Source: a virus
Strand: one strand, 5' to 3'
IMG/VR virus record: IMGVR_UViG_3300037264_002833
Span: 1-20,076 of that record
Length of the DNA stretch: 20,076 bases
A program made the translations under genes and the position numbers. The notes under the pieces were generated by a model. The model made no database searches and was not told the origin of the DNA. It saw only the letters and a list, made by a program, of their open reading frames with translations. Shown one piece after another: positions 1 through 7,046 of the stretch. Numbering within the stretch: position 1 is the first letter of the stretch; every line of letters begins with the position of its first letter.

Positions 1-6
1 GCCGCG

Positions 7-411
7 TCACGGCTGGTGCCCGCGCGAGCGCCGCACGCGATCCTCGACGACCGCGAGGCGCGCCGGCAGGTCCTTGACCTCGTTCGCCAAGCGATTGACG
101 GACTCGGTGAAATGCCCGATCGTCGATTTCATCGTTGCCAGTTCCTGCGGGATCATGATAAGCTGGTCGAGGCGGTGGTCCATCGCCGCGCGCATGTCGC
201 GCACCTCCGGGATGATCGACGCGGCCTCAAATAGCGGCACGAACCCTGGCACCTTCTCCGCCTCCTCCACCCACTTGCCGTGATTGCGGCCGAGGACGCG
301 GAATACCCAGGCGTCGGCCTTCTCGCGAAAGACCCACGCGACGACGCCTAACGTGGTCACGACCGTCGCCGGGACCGCGAGGAGGAGGCCCATCCACTCG
401 CTGCGGTTCAT
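7..411 (-). CDS. Single-TM, coiled-coil membrane protein, holin-like
   Basis: 134 residues, ATG at 411. One hydrophobic segment at about 7-28 (MGLLLAVPATVVTTLGVVAW), then a basic stretch (FREKADAWVFRVLGRN), a short hydrophobic patch and a long helical part, 'MRAAMDHRLDQLIMIPQELATMKS' through 'NEVKDLPARLAVVEDRVRRSR', with heptad spacing. It follows the tail-fibre gene, where lysis cassettes usually begin, and small one-TM proteins with a charged coil are common there. Holin, spanin-like or other membrane role cannot be told apart; no lipobox was seen. Any lysin gene would lie beyond base 1. Confidence 0.6.
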   Translation of the reverse strand: MNRSEWMGLLLAVPATVVTTLGVVAWVFREKADAWVFRVLGRNHGKWVEEAEKVPGFVPLFEAASIIPEVRDMRAAMDHRLDQLIMIPQELATMKSTIGHFTESVNRLANEVKDLPARLAVVEDRVRRSRGHQP

Positions 412-926
412 GGTGGGGTCAGCCTCCAGAGGAGTCCGTAGGATCCGGCGCGGACGGTCGGCCCGGTCCCGACGCTTTCCCGCTTGGCTCGAGCCTCGAG
501 CGTCCCGGCGTTCGCCCCGTTGCGGAGGACGCCGCGGAGACGAAACACGCGCGTTGCCGTGCCGTTGCTCGCCGTCGACGCCGTGTTAGCGTCGTAGGCT
601 GTAGCCCCGCGCTCCGTGCGCGCGGTCGCTGAGGTCCAGTAGCTCTGCTCGTAGGCGATGCTCGTCGGGTTCGCCGGCCCGGTCACAGCGACGTCGATCC
701 CCGTCGTCGTGGCGTCCGCGTCGCAGAGTAGTACGAACTCGAACGCGTAGGCGACGCCGGCGTTGACCGCGAGCCCGAGTTCGGTGATGGTCGCGAAGGC
801 GGTCCCGAGGTTCACCTGGTCCGCTGTTTTGTAGGCGCGCACCGGGCCGAAGCCGGCTGGTCCGGCGTCGCCCGGAAGCCCTCGCGGTCCCGCAATCGTC
901 GATCCGGCCCCGCCTACGTATTTCAT
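408..926 (-). CDS. Collagen-like phage fibre protein
   Basis: 172 residues from the ATG at 926 (MKYVGGAGST). A short Gly-x-y collagen-like stretch (GPRGLPGDAGPAG, about 13-25) is followed by a globular domain: 'FATITELGLAVNAGVAYAFEFVLLCDADATTTGIDVAVTGPANPTS' and 'RVFRLRGVLRNGANAGTLEARAKRESVGTGPTVRAGSYGLLWRL'. That domain is common at the ends of prophage fibre proteins. The collagen stretch should help trimerise. An ATG at 1073 would add 49 residues but these look like out-of-frame sequence. The stop overlaps the next ATG (ATGA). Confidence 0.6.
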   Translation of the reverse strand: MKYVGGAGSTIAGPRGLPGDAGPAGFGPVRAYKTADQVNLGTAFATITELGLAVNAGVAYAFEFVLLCDADATTTGIDVAVTGPANPTSIAYEQSYWTSATARTERGATAYDANTASTASNGTATRVFRLRGVLRNGANAGTLEARAKRESVGTGPTVRAGSYGLLWRLTPP

Positions 927-1036
927 GATGTCGCGACCACGAGGAGTTGAATGCTGCCGTCGAGGCGATTGCCGGCGGGCGCGGAGCCTGGTATCGCCGA
1001 GATTTTGATCTCGCTCCCCGCCGGGAGCGAGAGCAT
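923..1036 (-). CDS. Possible 37-aa micro-protein between tail genes
   Basis: ATG at 1036 to TGA at 923, reading MLSLPAGSEIKISAIPGSAP then AGNRLDGSIQLLVVATS. The stop overlaps the start of the fibre gene as ATGA, the junction style used throughout the window. Codon third positions in this frame are mostly G or C, unlike the competing frame that would extend the fibre gene upstream, whose translation is Arg/Ser/Gln-rich and unnatural. The ribosome site is weak (AGAAAG). It lies in the same frame as the 110-aa gene, just after its TGA, so it could also be a read-through extension. Confidence 0.4.
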   Translation of the reverse strand: MLSLPAGSEIKISAIPGSAPAGNRLDGSIQLLVVATS

Positions 1037-1069
1037 CGCTTTCTGTCGACGGAATAGCGAGGCTGTGAC

Positions 1070-1402
1070 TCATGCAGACTGCTCCCGCCCAAAGGCGCTA
1101 AACGACAGGTTCGCGGTCGAGGCGTAGACGTTCACCACGTCCGTCGCCGCCAGGGACAGGCCGAGCACCGCGGCGAACGTGTTATTTCCCGAGATGGACA
1201 CGTCGTAGTAGAGATAATCCTTATTCGCCGTCCCGCCGCCGGCGACGTCGACGCTGACCCGGAACGTCACCGCGACGGCCGAGCGATTGCAGACGACGAG
1301 GCTTGACACAATCGCCTGCGTGTTCGCCGGCACGGTGTAGAGCGCGGTCTCGGTCGTCGCGTTGGGAGCGGCCTGGCCCAAGACTTTGTAAACGACTGCC
1401 AT
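1070..1402 (-). CDS. Conserved small phage tail protein (110 aa)
   Basis: 110 residues, ATG at 1402. Pattern 'YKVLGQAAPNATTETALYTVPANTQAIVSSLVVCNRS' followed by 'VTFRVSVDVAGGG', 'DYLYYDVSISGNNTF' and 'LAATDVVNVYASTANLSFSAFG' is a small beta-sandwich family frequent beside tail-fibre genes; members have no agreed function but are assumed structural. No membrane segment. The TGA stop overlaps an ATG (1073) in another frame, which I do not accept as the next start (see the fibre gene). The reading frame stays open for 48 more codons after this stop. Confidence 0.65.
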   Translation of the reverse strand: MAVVYKVLGQAAPNATTETALYTVPANTQAIVSSLVVCNRSAVAVTFRVSVDVAGGGTANKDYLYYDVSISGNNTFAAVLGLSLAATDVVNVYASTANLSFSAFGREQSA

Positions 1403-1405
1403 GCG

Positions 1406-1750
1406 TTAGGCCCCCATGAGGAGAAAATCAGGCTCGTCCTGCTGCGGCCCGCCATCGGGCCAGAACTGGCCCTCGAACGCGGGCGCGGGCGGCTCGAGCG
1501 CGATGACCGCGAAGGCGATGACCTGCGTCACCCATGCCTCAGGCGTCGCCTCATGCACGACGAACACCGGTTCCGCCGTGACCCATGCCTCAGGCGTCGC
1601 CTCATGCACGACGAACACCGGTTCCGCCGTGACCCACGCCTCCGGCGTCGGGTCGTGCACCACGAACACCGGTTCCGCCGTAACGCGCGCGGCCGGGTCG
1701 GGTGTAACGACGGGGTAGACCGGCGCGCCGGTGACGCGAATGTCCGTCAT
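1406..1750 (-). CDS. Small protein with 17-residue tandem repeats
   Basis: 114 residues from the ATG at 1750 (MTDIRVTGAPVYP). Five units of 17 residues are visible, the central three near-identical with consensus W-V-T-A-E-P-V-F-V-V-H-E-A-T-P-E-A; the first and last are diverged. A non-repeat C-terminus follows: 'PPAPAFEGQFWPDGGPQQDEP'. The repeat has alternating hydrophobic residues, suggesting a small beta-solenoid or stalk. I do not recognise a family. It lies among tail-tip genes and ends four bases before the next start. Frame supported by strand, spacing and protein-level periodicity. Confidence 0.6.
   Translation of the reverse strand: MTDIRVTGAPVYPVVTPDPAARVTAEPVFVVHDPTPEAWVTAEPVFVVHEATPEAWVTAEPVFVVHEATPEAWVTQVIAFAVIALEPPAPAFEGQFWPDGGPQQDEPDFLLMGA
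1530..1682 (-). repeat. 51-base tandem repeat, three copies (two exact)
   Basis: Units at 1530-1580 and 1581-1631 are identical over all 51 bases; 1632-1682 is a diverged third copy. The unit length is a multiple of three, so the protein frame is kept when copies are gained or lost. Exactness of two copies points to a recent duplication. Confidence 0.9.
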
Positions 1751-1755
1751 ATCGC

Positions 1756-2766
1756 TTAGGTCTCCACCTCGACGCCGAACTCGGCCGCATTGAAGTCCGT
1801 CGAGTTCCACGCCGAGGCGTCCGGTTGCACGTCGTACTGCGAGTGCTGCCAGTCATAGGCGCCGGCCGCGTGCGTGAGGGCAGCCGAGTTGTCGACATCC
1901 GCCGCCACCTTCACGTAGTGCGAGATCGCGCGCGCCCCCGCGTCCGTGCGCTTGCCGTAGGTCGACACGGACACGAACGGAATCGACGCGATCGTGCCAG
2001 AGAGATTGCCGAAATCGAAGGAGGAAATCTGGCCCACCGTCGACGAGGCGATATAGGTCGTGTCATCGTCCGGGGTCGCGTCGTCAATCGCGGCGGCCCC
2101 TGTGCCCGTGTTCGGCGTCCACTGCGCCGTCGTGCCCGCGCCGGCTGCGACGACGTCGCGAATCCGCACCATGCCGAGCGGGGTATCATTCACACCGCCC
2201 GTCGCGTCAATCTGGTACAGGTCGCCGAGCGTGAAGGCCACTGTCGCCGAGGCGGCGGCGCCCTCCCCGAACCGGATTTGCGTCGCGTACTCGTTGGCCG
2301 TCTGGTTGGTATCCTGCACGGTGAGACTGATGTCCGTCGCTCCGTCCACGGCCACGTAGACTACGCCCGTTGTCGCGTCGACCGTGATGCCGACCTCGAC
2401 CCACCGATGCACGGCGCTATGGATGGTCGCTGTCCCTGACCCGAGCACGGTCGCCCCGCGCCGCGCCTCAATCTTCCCGTCCGTCCGCAGCCAGATTGAG
2501 CATTGTTCGGTCACGTCGTCCATCGCGCGGAGGATGCAACAGGGGCCAACGCCCTTGAGTGCGAATCCGACGACGAACGACGCTTCGTTCGCCAGCGCAC
2601 GACTCACGTAGCCCTGCGCGTTGGTGACGACGAGGCCCGCGTCGCCGAGCCGGCCGGCGCCAGCCGTGACGGCGAGCCCTGTCGTGACGCCAGGGCCACC
2701 GAAGAACGCCACCGACTGTGCGGCGGTCGTAAATCGGTTCCAGTTCATCGCAAGGCGGGCAGCCAT
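1756..2766 (-). CDS. LamG/concanavalin-like tail protein
   Basis: 336 residues from the ATG at 2766, preferred to an upstream in-frame ATG at 2847 because AGAGGGG (which includes the previous stop region) lies about eight bases before it. The first 190 residues have a lectin-sandwich look: 'YVSRALANEASFVVGFALKGV', 'SIWLRTDGKIEARRGATVLGSGTATIHSAVHRWVEVGI', 'VYVAVDGATDISL'. The rest is beta-rich with 'FPFVSVSTYGKRTDAGARAISHYVKV'-like strands and 'YDWQHSQYDVQPDASAWNSTDFNAAEFGVEV', a tail known from phage structural proteins. A sugar-binding tip or fibre component is likely. Follows the hub gene closely and ends five bases before the small repeat-protein start. Confidence 0.6.
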   Translation of the reverse strand: MAARLAMNWNRFTTAAQSVAFFGGPGVTTGLAVTAGAGRLGDAGLVVTNAQGYVSRALANEASFVVGFALKGVGPCCILRAMDDVTEQCSIWLRTDGKIEARRGATVLGSGTATIHSAVHRWVEVGITVDATTGVVYVAVDGATDISLTVQDTNQTANEYATQIRFGEGAAASATVAFTLGDLYQIDATGGVNDTPLGMVRIRDVVAAGAGTTAQWTPNTGTGAAAIDDATPDDDTTYIASSTVGQISSFDFGNLSGTIASIPFVSVSTYGKRTDAGARAISHYVKVAADVDNSAALTHAAGAYDWQHSQYDVQPDASAWNSTDFNAAEFGVEVET

Positions 2767-2779
2767 TGACGTAACCCCT

Positions 2780-5700
2780 CTAGGTGGCGGTAGTGTCGAA
2801 ATAGACGAGGAGATCCGCGAGCGTGCCCGCGGGATAGGTATTCGCAAGCGTGTAGTAGAGCGTCAGGCTCCCCGCCGACGCTGGCCCGAACGGCACGGGC
2901 GGCGACAGGACGAGAATCAGGGACGGCTCGGTCGTCGGGAGGACGACCTCGAGCGCGAGGCCAGAGGCCGGCGCATAGGCCGTATTGATCGCGCGCGTGA
3001 GGTCCGCCGTGCGCGAGGCCGCGTCGGTGTAGAGGCGCAGACGGCATGGGCTATTCGCCTCGACGCGCCACGCGCTCACCTGGCTCGTGGCCGTGAGCGT
3101 GATCGTGCCCGTCGTGCCGTCGATGCCCGTCGCGCCGGTCCCGTCGAGTGCGAGCGCGGTGATACTCGTGCGCGTGGTCCCGACGAGCGCCGGGAGGATG
3201 CCGCCCCACGGCATCACGCTCACGATGGGCGTCCACGCGGAGGGCGTGTAGGTGGCCGAGTATGCCTGCGCGCGGAAGAACCGCAGGCGGCCGTCGTTCG
3301 GGATAAAGTACCAGACGGCGAACACGTCGCCGATAAACGCCGTCTTGCCCTGCTGAAAACCGCCGCCCGCAGTGACGCTCACGGGCCAGGGGTCCGGAAT
3401 CCCCGACCCCACGGCGGTCTCGGCCACCATCTGAAAGACGATTTCGTGCGGGTACGGCACGGTCGGGAGCGTGACCGTCATGCCGACCGCATCCGGGGCC
3501 GAGATACTCGCGCCCGGCACATAGCCGGAGAACGCGCGCGGCGACGTCGGCTCGGCGAGCACAATGCCAGCGCCGGCGATCGTCGTCACAGTGTCCGCGA
3601 GCGTCGTCCCCACGGGCGTTGTGCTCGTGACGTCCATCAGCGACACCTCGACGTCATATTCAGTCAGCGCGAGGAGCGGGAGGAGCGTAATCTGTATCGA
3701 GCGGGGGCCGAGCAGGAGAAGCAAGGTCCAGGGCGTCGTGCCCGTGACGCGCGAGATGACGCGCACGATCGACGTCGTGTCGGAGTTCGTCCACGCGGCG
3801 ATGACATAGTTGCTGCTAATCGTCGGGAACGTGAGCGACGCGATGACACCAGGCGGCGCGGGCGGCGTCACGGGCGGCGGCAGCGTGCCGTCGTCCGGCC
3901 CCGTTTCCGCGTACCAGTAGGACCGCGCGCCCGGCGACCCGCCAGGGATCCACGCCTCGGCACTAATCCACGCGACGTTGTTGGGCGGGATAAAGCCCAT
4001 GTCGACCGCGTAGGTGTCCGACGTCGCCGCCCGCAGGTCGATCGTGCCGACATGGACGCCGCTGTCCGTCGGGGAGGCCGCCGTGTCCGGCGTCAGCGCG
4101 AAATACACGTCGAGGAGCGCGCCGACGGCCTGCAGCGCAAGCACGTTCGAGACGGTGATGGTGAGGACGTATTGCCCCTGCGCGATAGAGACGGCTGACA
4201 CCGCCACCGCCAGCGTGAACGGCACCGAGCACGGAACGCCGGAGCCCTCGTCGATACAGCGGAGCACATCGCCCGCCGGCTCGCGCGTGTGGCCGATAAT
4301 CCGGCGCGGGCGCAGTCCGCCCCGCTGCGCCGACGGATCCCGCCCCGGCTGCGCGTTCGGCTGGTGCACAGTCGCGTCAACGATGACGTCGCCGATCGTG
4401 CCAGCGGTGAACGGGCCGGCCAGAGTGAGACCCGTCTCGGGCGCCCCGCGCGCGAAGCGGTCGAATAACCGTTGCGCGATCCCCTGGATGTAGAACGCGC
4501 CATTGAGCGGCGTCGGTCCCGCAGTCGTGTTTCGCAGCCGGATGCCAGGCGACCCGACGATCGCGAGGTCGAGCGACTGCGAGCCATAGATGTCCCTATC
4601 CGGCGTCACGCCGTCCGACGTGTAGTCGATCTCATATGGCGCGTCGAAGGTCGCCATCATCGACGGTGGCCGGCGGTCGCGGTTCTCGAGCGTCGGCGTG
4701 CCGAACCCGGTAAACTGGTCAAAGGTCCACAGGTAGAGCTGCCGGATCGTGGCGGTGATGACGTTCCGGCGCGACGAGGCCGAGAGCGTCCACGTCGGCA
4801 CGCTGCCGAACCCGCGGAGGTCGTCCTCGGTCAGCGTCGCGACGCCGTCGGAGAGCCCGACCCGGTCGCGGGTCACGACGAGGCGCCGAGCGTTCGAGTT
4901 CGTCGCGAGCGTCACGGTCAGGCCGACGAACGCGCAGAGCGAGTCGATGAACTCCGCGACGGTTTGCGCCGGGTCGGTAAGCTGGCCGGTAATGATGAGG
5001 TCAGCGCCTAGCGCCGCAAGCGCGGCGTTGTACGCCGTGGCGTCGATGGCGACGTCAATCGCAGTCAGCGCGTTGTCAATTAGGAGCGCCGGGTGCCCCT
5101 GATACCAGAGCGGGAAGTCCTCCGACGGCGCGGTCGGCACGACCAGGACGAGGAACTCGGTGCCAACGGGCGCGACGGTGTCGATGTCGTCATCCTGCCA
5201 GCGGAGCGCTAGTTCGCTGCCGGTGCTGATAATGCGCCCGTGCGGCGTGTCGAATCCGTAGGGCGTCGCCGTCGTCACGAACGCGTTATCTGCCGCAGCG
5301 TACACGTAGGCGACGAGTTGCGAGAACTCGCCGCGGAGATCGCGGTCGCTGCCGTTCGGCATGTCGACGCGCTGCCCTGGCGTGTCAACGTAGAACGGCC
5401 GCGCGGCGCGGTTGACGTCATAGTATCCGCCGCCGCCGGGAAAGAGCGAGGGCGGATACCACCAGGAGCTTTGCCGCTCGAGAATCACCCACCCCGTTGT
5501 GTCACCAGGCGCGTTGCCCGTCACGACAAACCGCACGAGGCCATAGTCCGACATGTAGCCGTTGAGGCCGAGATAAATCGGCGTGCCGAACAGAGCCGTG
5601 GGTCGGAACTGCGGGCCGGCAGGCGTGTAGAGCGCGCCGATGCGCGTATTGCGCTCTCGGCGACGCGCGCCGCCGATCGTGATACTGTACGTCTGCGCCC

Positions 5701-6628
5701 GCGTCAGCTCGAGGTCGGTGACGTACCCGGAGCGAAGCAGTGCCCACGACGCCTGACCGTCCGTTGAGTATTCGAGGAACGCCTCGCGCCCGAGCAATTG
5801 GTAGCGCGCCCCGGTGTCGGCGAGCCAGAGCGTGACGTAGCGACCAGCCGGGAGCGACGAAACCGGGTCGATCGTGACCGAGTCGATGTTGACTGACCCG
5901 ATGAAATAGACGCCGGTCGTGGAGTACCACCCGGCCCCGACCCGAATCGTCCCGGTCGCGCCGACCGTGACGGTCACGCTCACCGATTCCCACCCGCTAC
6001 TCGCGCCACCTGGCACGACCGAGTCTAGTTCTATGCCGAACCCCTGCACGGTTCCACTATCGACCGTCGCCTGGACGAGGCACCGGACGCCGTTGCCGGG
6101 CGCCATCGACCCACCACCGGGGCTCGTGCGCGGGTTCTGTTGCGCGACGAGCGTGACCTGGTAGGCGACTCCCGGCGTGAAGCCGGTGAATGTTTTCGCG
6201 ACCTGGCCGTATGATGGGGCGGGGCTCGGACTACCGACGCCCAGGATGATGCTGAAAAACACCGTCGAGTCGCCGTCGGGGCCGACATAGCCTGGCGCGA
6301 GCGTGCCCGCCTCGCCTTCCTGGACCCATCCCGACGGCGGCGCGCCGGGATAGAGCGGGTCGTAGCCCGTAATCCCGCCGCCCCCGCCGGCCTGCTGAAC
6401 GTCCGACACGACGACCTGCGCGGCGGCGTCAGCGACCGTGCTGGTGAGCGGGTCGAGGAGGTCGCCGTCGTCGCTCGGCGGCTCGACGATGTAGTTGTGA
6501 TCCGCCCCGTCGCGCGAGGACGTGACCCAGAAATGCTCGTCCGAGACGGTGACATCGCCGACCGCGAACGGCGCGGCCGCTCCCGGCGTCACGACGACGA
6601 GGCGATAGACAACGGCCGTGGCGGTCAC
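2780..6628 (-). CDS. Large tail-tip / tail hub protein with carbohydrate-binding-like and Fn3-like regions
   Basis: 1282 residues, GTG at 6628 two bases after the previous stop. Regions: N-terminal strand domain (1-80) ending in a Gly run; a jelly-roll-like segment (about 90-255, 'GQVAKTFTGFTPGVAYQVTL' ... 'GWESVSVTVTVGATGTIRVGAGW' ... 'VNIDSVTI') resembling CBM4/9-type sugar-binding modules; a hub-like part starting 'LADTGARYQLLGREAFLEYSTD' (about 268 on); Fn3-like folds near 925-1010 and 1020-1145; a C-terminal domain with 'WRVEANSPCRLRLYTDAASRTADLTR' and 'LTLYYTLANT', found at the end of other phage tail proteins. It takes the place of lambda gpJ or Tal proteins and probably contacts the host. 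No peptidase or lysozyme motif seen. Insertion of the sugar-binding-like segment so near the N-terminus is unusual. Confidence 0.7.
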   Translation of the reverse strand: MTATAVVYRLVVVTPGAAAPFAVGDVTVSDEHFWVTSSRDGADHNYIVEPPSDDGDLLDPLTSTVADAAAQVVVSDVQQAGGGGGITGYDPLYPGAPPSGWVQEGEAGTLAPGYVGPDGDSTVFFSIILGVGSPSPAPSYGQVAKTFTGFTPGVAYQVTLVAQQNPRTSPGGGSMAPGNGVRCLVQATVDSGTVQGFGIELDSVVPGGASSGWESVSVTVTVGATGTIRVGAGWYSTTGVYFIGSVNIDSVTIDPVSSLPAGRYVTLWLADTGARYQLLGREAFLEYSTDGQASWALLRSGYVTDLELTRAQTYSITIGGARRRERNTRIGALYTPAGPQFRPTALFGTPIYLGLNGYMSDYGLVRFVVTGNAPGDTTGWVILERQSSWWYPPSLFPGGGGYYDVNRAARPFYVDTPGQRVDMPNGSDRDLRGEFSQLVAYVYAAADNAFVTTATPYGFDTPHGRIISTGSELALRWQDDDIDTVAPVGTEFLVLVVPTAPSEDFPLWYQGHPALLIDNALTAIDVAIDATAYNAALAALGADLIITGQLTDPAQTVAEFIDSLCAFVGLTVTLATNSNARRLVVTRDRVGLSDGVATLTEDDLRGFGSVPTWTLSASSRRNVITATIRQLYLWTFDQFTGFGTPTLENRDRRPPSMMATFDAPYEIDYTSDGVTPDRDIYGSQSLDLAIVGSPGIRLRNTTAGPTPLNGAFYIQGIAQRLFDRFARGAPETGLTLAGPFTAGTIGDVIVDATVHQPNAQPGRDPSAQRGGLRPRRIIGHTREPAGDVLRCIDEGSGVPCSVPFTLAVAVSAVSIAQGQYVLTITVSNVLALQAVGALLDVYFALTPDTAASPTDSGVHVGTIDLRAATSDTYAVDMGFIPPNNVAWISAEAWIPGGSPGARSYWYAETGPDDGTLPPPVTPPAPPGVIASLTFPTISSNYVIAAWTNSDTTSIVRVISRVTGTTPWTLLLLLGPRSIQITLLPLLALTEYDVEVSLMDVTSTTPVGTTLADTVTTIAGAGIVLAEPTSPRAFSGYVPGASISAPDAVGMTVTLPTVPYPHEIVFQMVAETAVGSGIPDPWPVSVTAGGGFQQGKTAFIGDVFAVWYFIPNDGRLRFFRAQAYSATYTPSAWTPIVSVMPWGGILPALVGTTRTSITALALDGTGATGIDGTTGTITLTATSQVSAWRVEANSPCRLRLYTDAASRTADLTRAINTAYAPASGLALEVVLPTTEPSLILVLSPPVPFGPASAGSLTLYYTLANTYPAGTLADLLVYFDTTAT

Positions 6629-6629
6629 G

Positions 6630-7046
6630 TCAGTAGAGGCACACCATCGACGACAGTGAGGTACCGACGTACTCGAGCCCGACCGAGAACTCGTAGTCCA
6701 GCGATTCGCGGTCGACGCGCGTTAGCGTGGGCTCCGTGTCGGGCGCGAGGGCCATGTCGTCGTAACTGCGGTCGCTCGTGTCGCCGGTGTTGACCGTGCA
6801 GACGCCACCCGAGAGCAGGTGATAGCGGAGTCGCTCGGCCACGGCCATCTGCGCGTTCTCGAACAGGAGCGCAAACGACACGCGAGGCGCGGCGCGAAAC
6901 GTGAACACGTCAATCGCGCCACTGCCTAACCGTCGTGCCATATCCTGCACCGGCGCGGATTGCGGCGTCCAGTTATTGAGCCGGTCGCCGAGCGCGGTGA
7001 GTGTAGCGAAGGCGACGGTATCGGTGAACGTGATCGTGGCGGCCAT
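6630..7046 (-). CDS. Distal/minor tail protein (138 aa)
   Basis: 138 residues, ATG at 7046 adjoining the tape-measure stop. Short beta-rich protein with 'LGDRLNNWTPQSAPVQDMARRLGSGAIDVFTFR', 'VSFALLFENAQMAVAERLRYHLLSGGVCTVNTGD' and 'DYEFSVGLEYVG' near the end. I recognise it as a small protein that commonly follows the tape measure and precedes the large tip protein in siphoviruses of this kind, a position held by distal-tail or minor tail proteins. The exact role (ring connecting tube to tip) is inferred from position. Confidence 0.55.
   Translation of the reverse strand: MAATITFTDTVAFATLTALGDRLNNWTPQSAPVQDMARRLGSGAIDVFTFRAAPRVSFALLFENAQMAVAERLRYHLLSGGVCTVNTGDTSDRSYDDMALAPDTEPTLTRVDRESLDYEFSVGLEYVGTSLSSMVCLY

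Noticed and set aside
408-1073. Fibre gene starting at the ATG at 1073
   Set aside because: The added 49 residues are Arg/Gln/Ser-rich with poor third-position GC, while another frame over the same bases looks coding and ends in an ATGA overlap with the ATG at 926.
2621-4198. 525-codon plus-strand open frame opposite the tail-hub gene
   Set aside because: Its translation is extremely rich in Arg, Asp and Gly, the typical shadow of a high-GC gene, and it lies wholly antisense to a well-supported protein.
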